Assembly: GCA_041624375.1 (NCBI GenBank)
Contig: JBFJVD010000182.1
Coordinates: forward strand, 1-6,193
Source of the DNA: JBFJVD01 sp041624375
GTDB lineage: Bacteria > Chloroflexota > Anaerolineae > Anaerolineales > E44-bin32
Reading direction: 5' to 3'
Length of the DNA stretch: 6,193 nt
Shown: piece after piece, positions 6,122-6,193 of the stretch
How positions within the stretch are numbered: the stretch's first letter is position 1
Layout: each line of letters begins with the position of its first letter
Notes under the pieces: generated by a model
What the model was told of the DNA's origin: nothing
Databases searched by the model: none
Seen by the model: only the letters and a program-made list of their open reading frames with translations
Translations under genes and position numbers: made by a program

Positions 6122-6143
6122 GTTCCATCTACCCAATCGACCT

Positions 6144-6193
6144 TCAAGGAGTCGTTGCGACGAATTCGATCTCCAACCGCATGTCCTCTTCCA
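6144..6193 (-). CDS. 3' end of a minus-strand gene, possibly RidA family (partial)
   Basis: Read on the minus strand, the frame open from the window edge ends at TGA (6146-6144) and gives EEDMRLEIEFVATTP. The pattern acidic-x-(V/L)EIE(F/A)VA close to the C-terminus resembles the last strand of RidA/YjgF/YER057c proteins (for example ...VEIEAVA), which deaminate reactive enamine/imine intermediates. Only 15 residues are visible, so both the reality of the gene and the family call are tentative. If real, it is convergent with the LLM gene, and element B lies between their 3' ends. Confidence 0.4.
   Translation of the reverse strand, partial: EEDMRLEIEFVATTP

Overview
The window is a GC-rich bacterial segment of about 6.2 kb, centred on a ferrous-iron uptake (feo) operon. 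I infer a free-living Chloroflexota-like bacterium (Anaerolineae or a relative). The grounds are high GC with strong G/C third-position bias, a DtxR-FeoA fusion beside a FeoB of the 'NEI...HNPCSTT' type, an F420-type luciferase-like oxidoreductase, and degenerate heptamer repeats in the gaps. This is inference, not a database match.

Layout: (1) 1-120 is the 3' end of an unidentified plus-strand gene. (2) 121-266 is a gap with a degenerate 7-bp tandem repeat arranged as an inverted repeat. (3) 267-1484 (minus) is a 12-helix MFS transporter. (4) 1485-1743 is a divergent intergenic region with a GC-rich hairpin region, a sigma70-like promoter and a DtxR/MntR-type operator (TTAGGT-AA-ACCTAA) sitting where transcription should start. 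(5) 1744-4978 (plus) is a three-gene operon: a membrane-anchored DtxR-type regulator fused to FeoA, then FeoB split into a GTPase subunit and a membrane-channel subunit. Each junction is a 4-nt start/stop overlap. (6) 5044-5973 (plus) is an LLM-class, probably F420-dependent, oxidoreductase. (7) 5974-6143 is a second heptamer inverted-repeat element. (8) 6144-6193 (minus) is the 3' end of a gene whose tail resembles RidA-family proteins.

How it works together: the promoter/operator at 1580-1624 should be shut by a metal-loaded DtxR/MntR-type regulator and open under metal limitation. The operon would then make FeoB-N (GTP binding), FeoB-C (permease) and the fused regulator/FeoA protein, which could both sense metal and contact FeoB at the membrane. 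The MFS and LLM genes have no evident functional link to iron. The LLM gene lies 65 nt downstream and could be read through from feoB.

The most unusual points are the predicted membrane anchor on the regulator-FeoA fusion, the clean two-gene split of FeoB, and two heptamer-repeat elements of similar geometry. The first element certainly lies between convergent genes; the second does so if the partial minus-strand gene is real.
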